Assembly (NCBI GenBank): GCA_031553755.1
Contig: JAVBKZ010000090.1
Coordinates: 1-50,622, forward strand
Length of the DNA stretch: 50,622 nt
Direction of reading: 5' to 3'
Source of the DNA: JAIRVZ01 sp031553755
Lineage (GTDB): Bacteria; Bacteroidota; Bacteroidia; Bacteroidales; Azobacteroidaceae
Below, piece after piece: positions 25,711-32,945 of the stretch (its first letter is position 1; every line of letters starts with the position of its first letter). Both the position numbers and the translations under genes were made by a program. The notes under the pieces are model-generated. The model worked only from the letters and a program-made list of their open reading frames with translations, had not been told where the DNA came from and did no database searches.

Positions 25711-26373
25711 ATGAAACAAATAATAAAAAATAAAAGAATGAGATTTTTAACCTTTGGAGCTATTTTGGTAAGTATTTTTACATTGGGTGTTTTTATTCAG
25801 GGGTGTAATAGTGAGGAAGATGTTGCAATTGAAAAATCTAAAAACATAGCAAATAGTAAGGAATTTCAGGATTTTACTACTGATTTTTCTGAATATCAAA
25901 AAAAGATTTTTATAAGTATTAACTCTTTGACAGAAGAAGAAAAGGAAAACCTCTATAAAAATCGAAACAATGATGAAATGTTGATGTCATTTTTAGAAAA
26001 AAATGATTTAATAGATGGAAATTTATTTTTACAAACAAGTATTTATAATTTTAAAAATAAAACTACCATTTCTGATTTAACGACTGATGAACAATTAAAA
26101 CTTTTTACCAACAATTCCTTGAAAAAATTAAAATCGAATAAAAAAAATCCTCGTTTAAAATCAAATACAGAAATTGGAATGGAACCTTGTTTAGCTAAAC
26201 GTTTAGAAAGAGGTGCTTATTTAGAAGGTATGGCATATTTAAAAACAATTGCATGCTTTACAGCAGTTCATCCTGCCGCTATTGCTATTTGTACAGCTGC
26301 TGTGTTGGTAGAGTATTATTATGAGTTAGACCAAGCAGATAAAGCATACGAAGATTGCCTGAGTAAAAAATGA
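25711..26373 (+). CDS. Small lipoprotein with PRLKS junction and hydrophobic four-Cys C-terminal domain
   Basis: 220 residues. Lipoprotein signal with lipobox FIQGC (Cys32). A helical, charged middle (40-140, with a SLTEEEKENLYKNRNNDEML stretch) leads to PRLKS at 147-151. The last 70 residues form a compact hydrophobic domain with Cys160, Cys182, Cys194 and Cys216 (LKTIACFTAVHPAAIAIC core), which could hold two disulfides. The same PRLKS motif precedes an unrelated C-terminal domain in the lipoprotein at 29361. The start is fixed by the leader shared with that gene. Its TGA overlaps the ATG of the next gene by 4 nt. Family not recognised; a bacteriocin-like or effector role is a guess from layout. 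Confidence 0.7.
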   Translation: MKQIIKNKRMRFLTFGAILVSIFTLGVFIQGCNSEEDVAIEKSKNIANSKEFQDFTTDFSEYQKKIFISINSLTEEEKENLYKNRNNDEMLMSFLEKNDLIDGNLFLQTSIYNFKNKTTISDLTTDEQLKLFTNNSLKKLKSNKKNPRLKSNTEIGMEPCLAKRLERGAYLEGMAYLKTIACFTAVHPAAIAICTAAVLVEYYYELDQADKAYEDCLSKK

Positions 26374-26648
26374 AAAAATATTATCATTATATTCCCATGT
26401 TTATTGGGGTTATTTTACTTGCAGTATTATATATATGTGAAGTTTTTTTCAAAATAAATGCAAGTAATATACTTCGATGCATAGTATATTTATTGTTGGC
26501 TTCAGGATTTACTTTTAGTCTCATTGCCGAGGCTGGAAAATTCCGAAAAAAGGGAGATTATAAAGCCGTTTACAGGATTACATTTGTCGCAGGCTTTTTT
26601 TGTTATGCATTTTTAGAACGTGCAATAGAGTATTTTGTGAAACATTAA
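26370..26648 (+). CDS. Small three-TM membrane protein, paralogue of 31404
   Basis: 92 residues: TM1 about 8-25, TM2 about 35-53, a basic loop with KFRKKGDYKAVYR, then TM3 about 69-85. It is translationally coupled (4-nt ATGA overlap) to the four-Cys lipoprotein. The protein at 31404 has the same plan and loop (SYRKNNKYKLADR) and ends in the same way (FFCYAFLERAIEY against IFCYCTEQLIRTV). Coupling to a candidate secreted effector suggests an immunity or membrane-partner role; no family is recognised. Confidence 0.65.
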   Translation: MKKYYHYIPMFIGVILLAVLYICEVFFKINASNILRCIVYLLLASGFTFSLIAEAGKFRKKGDYKAVYRITFVAGFFCYAFLERAIEYFVKH

Positions 26649-26882
26649 AATTGAATTTGAAAAAGGTTCCTTGCGAATAAAATAAAATTCTCCACCAACG
26701 GTTTTTTATATACAATGAAGTCATATAGACTATTTAGAAAAGAGATAAAATAATAAAATTTAAACGCAGAGTAATTTCCACATGGTTGTTCTTGGCATCA
26801 AGAGACTGGATACTCTATGAAATAAACTCCTTTTATTCCGCGTTTGATAAAAAGTCGAGATAATTTAAGAATTAAAAAATAC

Positions 26883-27050
26883 ATGAAATCATTTCAGTTT
26901 GCAGTTCTTTGCTCTGTATTGACAGCATTAATTATGACTTTTGTTTTGGGAGAAAATTTAAAAGAAGTTTTAATTATTTGCACAGGACAAGCCATTATTA
27001 TGTTTTGTTTTTTCTATTTTATTTTAGGATACGGAAAGTGCAGTAAATGA
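26883..27050 (+). CDS. Very small two-TM membrane protein
   Basis: Taken from the ATG at 26883 (55 residues); an in-frame TTG at 26844 is less likely. Two hydrophobic segments (FAVLCSVLTALIMTFVL and EVLIICTGQAIIMFCFFYFI) and tail GYGKCSK. Its TGA forms an ATGA overlap with the start of the next, broken gene. The same tail and junction recur at 31053-31083 as a remnant, so the gene pair was once duplicated. The 26649-26882 gap before it holds nothing recognisable. Confidence 0.45.
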   Translation: MKSFQFAVLCSVLTALIMTFVLGENLKEVLIICTGQAIIMFCFFYFILGYGKCSK

Positions 27051-27231
27051 AATACAGATCTATCTTATAATTGTTAGGGGCATTTGTTATTCGGTAATGT
27101 TGGTTATCAGTTTGCTAATCTATTTTGATAGGGATTACCGAAAAAAACACTTACCACACTTCCCTGATTGGTTTATACTTGGAATAATTACATTTTTATT
27201 ATTGTTATTTGTATATTCATTCTTTGTCTAA
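27048..27231 (+). pseudogene. Small membrane-protein gene with probable frameshift
   Basis: The ATG at 27048 (in an ATGA overlap with the preceding stop) gives MKYRSIL and then a stop. One base added near 27067 would join it to a long open frame reading IIVRGICYSVMLVISLLIYF and on to FILGIITFLLLLFVYSFFV, ending at 27231. Without the shift, translation could start only at the ATG 27097 (44 residues). The start codon context and frame continuity favour a broken gene of about 60 residues. Confidence 0.45.
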
Positions 27232-27328
27232 TAAAATGAGTTTTATCTAAATAATATGTGAAAAAATATTGTATCTTCGAGTATCTAAATTATAGTCAAA
27301 AGTTAAATCACTCTAAATTATAACTTCC

Positions 27329-28441
27329 ATGAAAAAAACTATCTTATGTTTGTTTTGTATTGTAAATTCATTTTTTTTATTTTCTGATAATAGTTCAGGA
27401 TATACAATAATTGGAACTTTACCGGACAGTATCAATAATACTTATATATATCTTTCACGTGTTTCGTCGATAAATGAAATCAATAAAATTGACAGTACTC
27501 TCATACAGAATGGTCGTTTCACATTCAAAGGAATAGCCGATACCACCAAATATTTATATGGAATCTGGACAGAAGATCGATTCTTAAGCGGATGGGTCGT
27601 TTTAGAACCGGGGACCATCATTTGTAGTTACCAAGATGATACCCCTAATGGATATGCAGTTACAAAAGGTACCTCTTTAAATAATCTAATAACTGATAGT
27701 ATCTTCATTCCTGCCAAGCAATTGGAAAAAATTGTAATAAGACACATGGAATTTTTTAAAAATGGACATATAGACAGAGAGGCACCTGAAATAGTAGAAC
27801 TTGAAACTGAGCTCAAGATGTATGGTAAAATTATGACAAAAAACTTACTTCTTTTAATTAAAGAAAACTACAATAATCCGCTTGGAGAATATTTCTTTTT
27901 GTCGTTTTCCCAAGTAATGAAGGAAAAAGAACTGAATGAAATAATTCCCAATTTATCCGAAAATGTTCAGGAAAAATATTATGAATTGAAAAACGCAAAA
28001 AATACTCGAAAAGAATTAACCGGACAACAATATCTTCCATTTAGTCTAAAAACACTAAATAATGAAAATTTTATACTGTCGGATGCTGTAGCTTCAAATA
28101 AATTAATATTATTGGATTTTTGGGCATCTTGGTGTATGCCTTGCATAAAAGAAATGCCAATGTTGGTTCAACTGTACAAAGACTATAAAGATAAAGGATT
28201 GGAAATCGTGGGAATATCTCTCGATGAAGGTGAATTAAGTTGGAAAAAAACTGTTGAAAAGAATAAAATGACGTGGGTACAGACAATCAACAATAAAGAA
28301 AAGTCGGCTAACGTGGCAAACATGTATAATGTCACCAGTATTCCACACACTATATTAATAGATGCTAACGGAAAGATTGTCGGAGATGGACTTAGGGGCG
28401 AAGACCTGATAGAAGAAATTAAAAATATTTTAAATAAATAA
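27329..28441 (+). CDS. TlpA-like thiol-disulfide oxidoreductase with DUF4369 domain
   Basis: 370 residues with signal peptide MKKTILCLFCIVNSFFLFS. N-terminal DUF4369-type beta domain (about 25-120, YTIIGTLPDSINNTYIYLSR), a helical linker (125-225) and a C-terminal thioredoxin-like domain (about 235-370) with active site WCMPC (Cys269, Cys272) in LDFWASWCMPCIKEMP and the cis-Pro segment VTSIPHTILID. It is a periplasmic disulfide reductase. In this position it may service Cys-rich secreted proteins such as the four-Cys lipoprotein, but that is inference. Its TAA overlaps the next ATG by 1 nt. Confidence 0.88.
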   Translation: MKKTILCLFCIVNSFFLFSDNSSGYTIIGTLPDSINNTYIYLSRVSSINEINKIDSTLIQNGRFTFKGIADTTKYLYGIWTEDRFLSGWVVLEPGTIICSYQDDTPNGYAVTKGTSLNNLITDSIFIPAKQLEKIVIRHMEFFKNGHIDREAPEIVELETELKMYGKIMTKNLLLLIKENYNNPLGEYFFLSFSQVMKEKELNEIIPNLSENVQEKYYELKNAKNTRKELTGQQYLPFSLKTLNNENFILSDAVASNKLILLDFWASWCMPCIKEMPMLVQLYKDYKDKGLEIVGISLDEGELSWKKTVEKNKMTWVQTINNKEKSANVANMYNVTSIPHTILIDANGKIVGDGLRGEDLIEEIKNILNK

Positions 28442-28935
28442 TGACCTACATTTCTATTTTTTCTTACCTTTTTATGACAATTTTTTTGTCAGTATGCTAT
28501 TACCTAAAAGATCCGCATACTTCATGGAAGACTTATGTTATTATTTTTCTGTTCGGAATTCCATACGAATGGATAAGGAGCAAATGGTTTAATGCTTCAA
28601 TGAAACGCAAGAAGGAAAGTTTAATGCAGGAAGAAGATCCCGAATTGGGAGAGCCAATATTGGAAAAAGCATGCATGAATCATTTACAGGGAATTATTGC
28701 TGATGGTGGAATTGGATATCAATTACAGGATAAATTAATTTTTATTCCGCACAAAATGAATCTGTCAAGAAAGCAAGTGACCATTTTATTTTCAGAGATA
28801 GACAGAATATCAAGCTATAAAATTTGGGGTGTATTTGATACCGGTCTGAAAATTATATTAAAATCGGGAAAAATAGAGAAGTTTGTAGTTGATAAAAACG
28901 AGAAAATATTCCAAAAATTGATAAATTTGAATTGA
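28441..28935 (+). CDS. Membrane-anchored protein with GRAM/PH-like C-terminus
   Basis: 164 residues: two TM segments (about 5-22 and 32-46), a charged stretch NASMKRKKESLMQEEDPE, then a cytoplasmic beta-rich domain (about 80-160) reading LIFIPHKMNLSRKQVTILFS, KIWGVFDTGLKIILKSGKIEKF. The pattern resembles GRAM or bacterial PH-like domains, judged by eye only. It starts at the stop of the TlpA-like gene (TAATG), so the two are coupled. Role unknown. Confidence 0.6.
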   Translation: MTYISIFSYLFMTIFLSVCYYLKDPHTSWKTYVIIFLFGIPYEWIRSKWFNASMKRKKESLMQEEDPELGEPILEKACMNHLQGIIADGGIGYQLQDKLIFIPHKMNLSRKQVTILFSEIDRISSYKIWGVFDTGLKIILKSGKIEKFVVDKNEKIFQKLINLN

Positions 28936-29242
28936 AAGGATTTCTCTAAAGAAAGTTTTAAAGGAAATATGCCCATCAAATTATTTTCAAACAAAAAATT
29001 ACGAACAATCTGAAAAATATTATCAAACAGCATTCAATATGTGTCCCAACCGTTTTTTGCCTTTAGATGGATTGGTTAATGTTTATGATGAGATGGATTT
29101 GCCGGAAAAAGCAGAATTATTAGCGCGAAAAATCATCAATAAACCTGCTAAGATTCCGTCTTTCACAGTGTCGCAAATTAAAGAAAAAATGAAGAAAAGG
29201 TTAATAAATAATGAAATTGAAAAAGAATTGCCTATGGATTGA
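28931..29242 (+). pseudogene. TPR-like C-terminal gene fragment (O-antigen-ligase tail type)
   Basis: Open for 103 codons but without a plausible start for most of that length; the first in-frame ATG is 29039. It reads YEQSEKYYQTAFNMCPNRFL, PLDGLVNVYDEMDLPEKAEL, then KIPSFTVSQIKEKM. From memory this resembles the TPR tail of Bacteroidota O-antigen ligase-like proteins. The upstream part of the gene is missing, so it looks like a 3' remnant brought in or left behind by rearrangement. Its last codons (LPMD and stop) belong to the duplicated leader and recur at 31271. Confidence 0.45.
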
Positions 29243-29360
29243 AAAAGAAACACAGCAAGAAGAAAGGAAAATCGCAAATGCCTTTCAAGAACTTTGAGAC
29301 AAAGTTGCTTGCGAATTATGGAGTTTAATAAAATTTGCATACAGCTAATAATAAAAAAAC
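29229..29360 (+). promoter_or_regulatory. Duplicated leader, copy B
   Basis: The best match is copy C: about 70 nt from TGCCTATGGATTG through CTTTCAAGAACTTTG are almost identical. The 3' end (TTGCATACAGCTAATAATAA) resembles copy A. It ends at the ATG of the lipoprotein at 29361. Confidence 0.7.
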
Positions 29361-30341
29361 ATGAATATTAATTCAAATATTAAATTTTATACGCTAATTA
29401 TAACAATGTTTGTAGGAATATTATTACAGAGTTGTAGTGAGGAAATTGATTATTTTTCAGATGATACAAATGATTGTAGAAATATAGAAACGATCAACAC
29501 AGAACCTATTGATTGGAAAAGTCAATTGGAAAAAATAATAAATATTCCTCCTGATGTTTTAAAAAATAGTAATATAGAGTTATTATGTTATGAAGTTGTT
29601 GATGATATTAATAACCCAATTAAAGAGAATACCTATAAAAACGTTTTAAAGAAAGACGAAAATATGTTTCCGTTTTTTTCAAGTGATTTAAAAACAATTA
29701 AAGCAATCTCTAAAAAAGAAGCAATTCGTCTTAAGTCTCAGCATCAAAAATTCACATTTGAAGAAAGAGATAAATTTGTAGATAACTTAAATTTGAAAGA
29801 AGCTAAAACACTTAACTTAAAATGGAATAACAATGGTGTTGAAACTAATACAATTTGTATTGTTTCGGAAAAAGAAGGAATCATATACGATAACTTTATA
29901 ACGAATACCATTGTGATTAAAGACCCTGTTATTGACGTGCAAATTTGTACAAATAAAGTTGGAAAAATGACTCCCAGATTAAAATCATCATCAGAATTTA
30001 TTATAAGTACAACTCAAACTTGGACATTAAAAGCAGAAGCTACATGGATATGGGGCAGCGATAGAGGGCATGCTATTATTACCCATGAAGGATGTTATTC
30101 TGGTAAAAAATTTTCTTATCAGAACTATAGTGCGAGTCATTATTTTGCATTGGGAAATTCTGATGCACAAGTAGAAAAGACTGGTAAAAACACAATAGCT
30201 TATGGTTATGGATTTGCAACTCCATTAGTAACTATAAATCTTACATTTAATCATCCGAGTTTTAATTTATCATTCTCTACTATTTGGGGTTCAACCGCTG
30301 GAGAGACCGGCTCTCACAGCCATCCGTTACTATTAAATTAA
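29361..30341 (+). CDS. Lipoprotein with PRLKS junction and beta-rich C-terminal domain
   Basis: 326 residues. Lipobox LLQSC (Cys25). Residues 45-200 form a mixed domain with no recognised family. PRLKS at 205-209 matches the motif at the same relative place in the lipoprotein at 25711. After it comes a ~115-residue beta-rich domain full of Trp, Thr, Ser and His (WTLKAEATWIWGSDRGHAII, then a C-terminal STIWGSTAGETGSHSHP). The two C-terminal domains are unrelated. That is the architecture of effectors with a shared processing or transport junction and exchangeable ends, but no activity can be assigned. The 30365 gene follows after 23 nt. Confidence 0.65.
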   Translation: MNINSNIKFYTLIITMFVGILLQSCSEEIDYFSDDTNDCRNIETINTEPIDWKSQLEKIINIPPDVLKNSNIELLCYEVVDDINNPIKENTYKNVLKKDENMFPFFSSDLKTIKAISKKEAIRLKSQHQKFTFEERDKFVDNLNLKEAKTLNLKWNNNGVETNTICIVSEKEGIIYDNFITNTIVIKDPVIDVQICTNKVGKMTPRLKSSSEFIISTTQTWTLKAEATWIWGSDRGHAIITHEGCYSGKKFSYQNYSASHYFALGNSDAQVEKTGKNTIAYGYGFATPLVTINLTFNHPSFNLSFSTIWGSTAGETGSHSHPLLLN

Positions 30342-30364
30342 TTAACACTCTTATAAAATCATTT

Positions 30365-31000
30365 ATGAAAAAAATAATTTTAATATCAACATTGATAGTA
30401 TGCAATATTTCCATCCATTCACAAAATTTAGAAGATATTGACAGGAAAAAAATTAGTATTTACGAATATGGGATTCCCATAACTTCTTGTGAATGTAATT
30501 TCGAGAACTTATTGAACAATTGGAATAAGTGGGTCACAAATCATGAAGAAACAATGTTGCTTTCATACGAATATATAGAACAATTGCAAGATATGGAGAG
30601 GATATCCCATTATGCTAATTTAATGTATAATTGGAATTCTACAGGATTCAATAAATCTGGTAATAACGGAGTCAAAAATGGCACATATTTCAGAGAATTT
30701 AATCTTGTTCCTGTTTCTTTCTCCGAAATTATAGAAAATATTCCCAAAGAAATTGTCAAAGATTCTGTAAAAATGATAGCAGCAAGACATTCTATAGAAG
30801 AAGAAATAGCAGGTATGCGTAAAAATTTCTTACAGAATGTACAATTAGGAGACAAAGTGTATCTGCTTAAATTCAAGACGAAAACAAAAATATATGATTA
30901 TTATGTGGTTTGTTTAAATGAAAACAACAAGATTGTTCCTTTTGATTTTTTATTTGACATCAAAGAACAATGGGGTAAACTGAAAAAAATCAATTATTAG
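30365..31000 (+). CDS. Secreted protein of unknown function
   Basis: Taken from the ATG at 30365 (211 residues), which gives a clean signal peptide MKKIILISTLIVCNISIHSQ; a longer frame from 30284 would overlap the lipoprotein and bury the signal. The mature part has CECNFENLLNNWNKWV, a Tyr/Asn-rich middle and a C-terminal beta hairpin KTKIYDYYVVCLNENNKIVPF. No family recognised. It lies 23 nt after the PRLKS lipoprotein in the same direction, so it is probably its partner. Confidence 0.65.
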   Translation: MKKIILISTLIVCNISIHSQNLEDIDRKKISIYEYGIPITSCECNFENLLNNWNKWVTNHEETMLLSYEYIEQLQDMERISHYANLMYNWNSTGFNKSGNNGVKNGTYFREFNLVPVSFSEIIENIPKEIVKDSVKMIAARHSIEEEIAGMRKNFLQNVQLGDKVYLLKFKTKTKIYDYYVVCLNENNKIVPFDFLFDIKEQWGKLKKINY

Positions 31001-31052
31001 ACTTAAAAACAACACTGAACAACAAAAAAGCAAGGGGAACAAAGAAAGCAAA

Positions 31053-31083
31053 TAGGATACGGAAAGGACAGTAAATGAAATAC
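31053..31083 (+). repeat. Remnant of the 26883/27048 gene junction
   Basis: 31 bp matching 27025-27055 at 29 positions. It encodes the tail GYGKDSK and stop, then ATG of a second gene (MKYLSIF and stop). Flanking sequence does not match, so only the junction of a duplicated gene pair survives. Confidence 0.6.
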
Positions 31084-31096
31084 TTATCAATTTTTT

Positions 31097-31130
31097 AACT
31101 CTAACAGAGTTTTTGAACTCTGTTAGAGTT
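31097..31130. repeat. Perfect 15-bp inverted repeat
   Basis: AACTCTAACAGAGTT, loop TTTG, AACTCTGTTAGAGTT: a 15-bp perfect stem with a 4-nt loop in the 31001-31272 gap. It is preceded by six T and followed by TGATATTTGG. There is no run of T after it, so it is a poor terminator. It may be a mobile or REP-like palindrome. The rest of the gap holds no gene. Confidence 0.7.
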
Positions 31131-31272
31131 TGATATTTGGTTATACGCTTTTATTTCTATCTATTTAGTTTAGGAGATTTCTTTTTAGGATAGTCTTATA
31201 CATAAATGAAGATCTGTAGCGGTTGACTAAAACTTTTATAAAAACACAATGTAAATCAATAAAAAATGAAAT

Positions 31273-31403
31273 TGCCTATGGATTGAAAAAGAAACACAGC
31301 GAGAAGAAAGGAAAATCGCAAATGCCTTTCAAGAACTTTGCAGCAAAGTTCTTGTAAATAAAGATTATTACTTAAAAAGATTTGTATATGAAAATTGTAT
31401 AAA
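31273..31403 (+). promoter_or_regulatory. Duplicated leader, copy C
   Basis: Almost identical to copy B over the first ~70 nt. It then shares TAAAGATTATTA and AAGATTTG with copy A and ends at the start of the small membrane protein at 31404. In copy C a frame (NCLWIEKETQREERKIANAF onward) is open to nearly the end of the leader, while it is broken in copy B. Confidence 0.7.
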
Positions 31404-31685
31404 ATGAAAAAACATTATACTCCAATAGGAATTAGTTTAATTATTTTACTATTATTTTTTGCATTAGATTCGACAAGTTTCAGGATAAGTGACCTCTGGT
31501 TTTCCGTTTTGATTTTTTTTATCGGAGTTTCTTGCGTTTATTTTATCAAAGAAGAAGTAAAATCTTATCGTAAGAATAATAAATATAAATTGGCAGATAG
31601 AGCTATATTTATTTCAGGTATAATTTTTTGTTATTGCACAGAACAATTAATAAGAACTGTAATGAACTTATGCACAACCCAATAA
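31404..31685 (+). CDS. Small three-TM membrane protein, paralogue of 26370
   Basis: 93 residues from the ATG at 31404. TM1 about 7-23, TM2 about 30-47, basic loop EEVKSYRKNNKYKLADR, TM3 about 66-82. It shares plan, loop and C-terminal pattern with the protein at 26370. It sits directly behind leader copy C with no lipoprotein gene, so if the pair is effector and immunity this one is an orphan. Function inferred only from that relation. Confidence 0.6.
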   Translation: MKKHYTPIGISLIILLLFFALDSTSFRISDLWFSVLIFFIGVSCVYFIKEEVKSYRKNNKYKLADRAIFISGIIFCYCTEQLIRTVMNLCTTQ

Positions 31686-31696
31686 ATAGTAAATAA

Positions 31697-31783
31697 CAGA
31701 AAGAAATAAGACTTATAGCTATAGCAATTGTACTTATTACTGTAAGTTGCAAAATTTATTTTCAGAATCACAGGGCACTTTAG
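31697..31783 (+). pseudogene. Remnant of a lipoprotein signal sequence
   Basis: 28 codons between stops read QKEIRLIAIAIVLITVSCKI then YFQNHRAL: a basic n-region, hydrophobic core and lipobox-like TVSC, but no start codon and an early stop. It is probably the decayed 5' end of another lipoprotein gene, directly after the orphan membrane protein. Confidence 0.3.
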
Positions 31784-31839
31784 ACAAGTAAAATATGTCT
31801 AATTTGCCAATGTGGTTCAAAATAAAATATTGAAAATTA

Positions 31840-32931
31840 ATGAAGATGAAAACTGCTTATTTTTTATTAATCCCTCTATTAGGATTATTACTTGCATCAT
31901 GCAAAGATGATGATGAAAAAATGACGAATCAACCGAAAATCAGCCGTACAATTATCGTTTACATGGCAGCTGACAACGATTTGTCGGAAGACGCTTTGAA
32001 CGACATCGAAGAAATGAAACAAAGTTTTTCCGGAAGCGATGTAAATTTTCTTGTTTTTGCAGATTTAAAAGATGAAAATCCTTATTTATTGAAATTAGAA
32101 GGAAAAACGAATCGAATCATTCAGACTTATCCGGAGTTAAACAGCGCCAATCCTGCTGTATTAAAAGAGGTACTCAGCGATATTATTGAAAAATATCCGG
32201 CTGATGAATATGGGCTAATCCTTTGGTCACACGGAACATCTTGGATGCCTCAAAATATGCAATTAAGGTCATTCGGATATGACTCGGGAAAACAAATCAA
32301 CATTCCCGAATTGGCCGAAAGTTTGCCCGTTCATTTCAATTTCGTCCTTTTTGACGCTTGCCTGATGGGAGCTGTCGAAGTAGCCTATGAATTGAAAGAT
32401 AAAACGGATTACATCATTGCTTCTTCAACCGAAACTATTTATGAAGGATTTCCTTACGACAAAATTGTCCCCGAATTAATCCAACCACAAATTAACTTAC
32501 AGTCGATTGCGCAAAAATATTTTAATTTTTATAATTCGTTGAAAGACGATTATCGTTCGGCAACCATAACATTGATAGAAACCAAACAATTAGCCGGTTT
32601 AGCCGAAGAGGTTAGAAAGATTGTTACGGAAAATGAAATTGATTCATCTTTTAACAGGAAAACAGTTCAACGGTTGGATGTTTATGATGAACAATATGTT
32701 TTCGATTTAGCCGATTACATTAACAAAGCATATCCTGATGCCGATAAACACGCATTTATAAACAGCTTAAATCAGACAGTTCTTTATAAAAATTCGACAC
32801 CCATGTTCTTGTCGATGTACGAAATAAAAATGTATTGTGGTTTGAGTTGTTATATTCCTCATCCTAAGAGAAATGACTTGAATGCCTATTATAAGTCGTT
32901 GAAATGGAATATTGACACTTTCATGGAATGA
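31840..32931 (+). CDS. Clostripain-like cysteine protease, lipoprotein
   Basis: 363 residues. Lipobox LLASC near residue 21. The C11 (clostripain) fold is shown by RTIIVYMAADNDLSEDALNDI, then catalytic His131 in LWSHGTSW and catalytic Cys174 in LFDACLMGAVEVAYE. An IIASSTETIYEGFPYDKI segment follows, as in the family. These enzymes cleave after Arg or Lys; here it would be anchored to a membrane, probably facing out. It stands alone at the right border of the array. Secreted-protein maturation at the PRLKS Arg/Lys site is an untested possibility. Confidence 0.88.
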   Translation: MKMKTAYFLLIPLLGLLLASCKDDDEKMTNQPKISRTIIVYMAADNDLSEDALNDIEEMKQSFSGSDVNFLVFADLKDENPYLLKLEGKTNRIIQTYPELNSANPAVLKEVLSDIIEKYPADEYGLILWSHGTSWMPQNMQLRSFGYDSGKQINIPELAESLPVHFNFVLFDACLMGAVEVAYELKDKTDYIIASSTETIYEGFPYDKIVPELIQPQINLQSIAQKYFNFYNSLKDDYRSATITLIETKQLAGLAEEVRKIVTENEIDSSFNRKTVQRLDVYDEQYVFDLADYINKAYPDADKHAFINSLNQTVLYKNSTPMFLSMYEIKMYCGLSCYIPHPKRNDLNAYYKSLKWNIDTFME

Positions 32932-32945
32932 CATTTCTCACATAC

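Noticed and set aside
27451..27466. parS-like sequence TTTCACGTGTTTCG
   Set aside because: Only the central TTTCACGTG part fits the parS palindrome, the right half does not, and it lies inside the TlpA-like coding sequence.
30284..30364. Longer start of the secreted protein at 30365
   Set aside because: It overlaps the preceding lipoprotein gene and puts 27 residues before an evident signal peptide.
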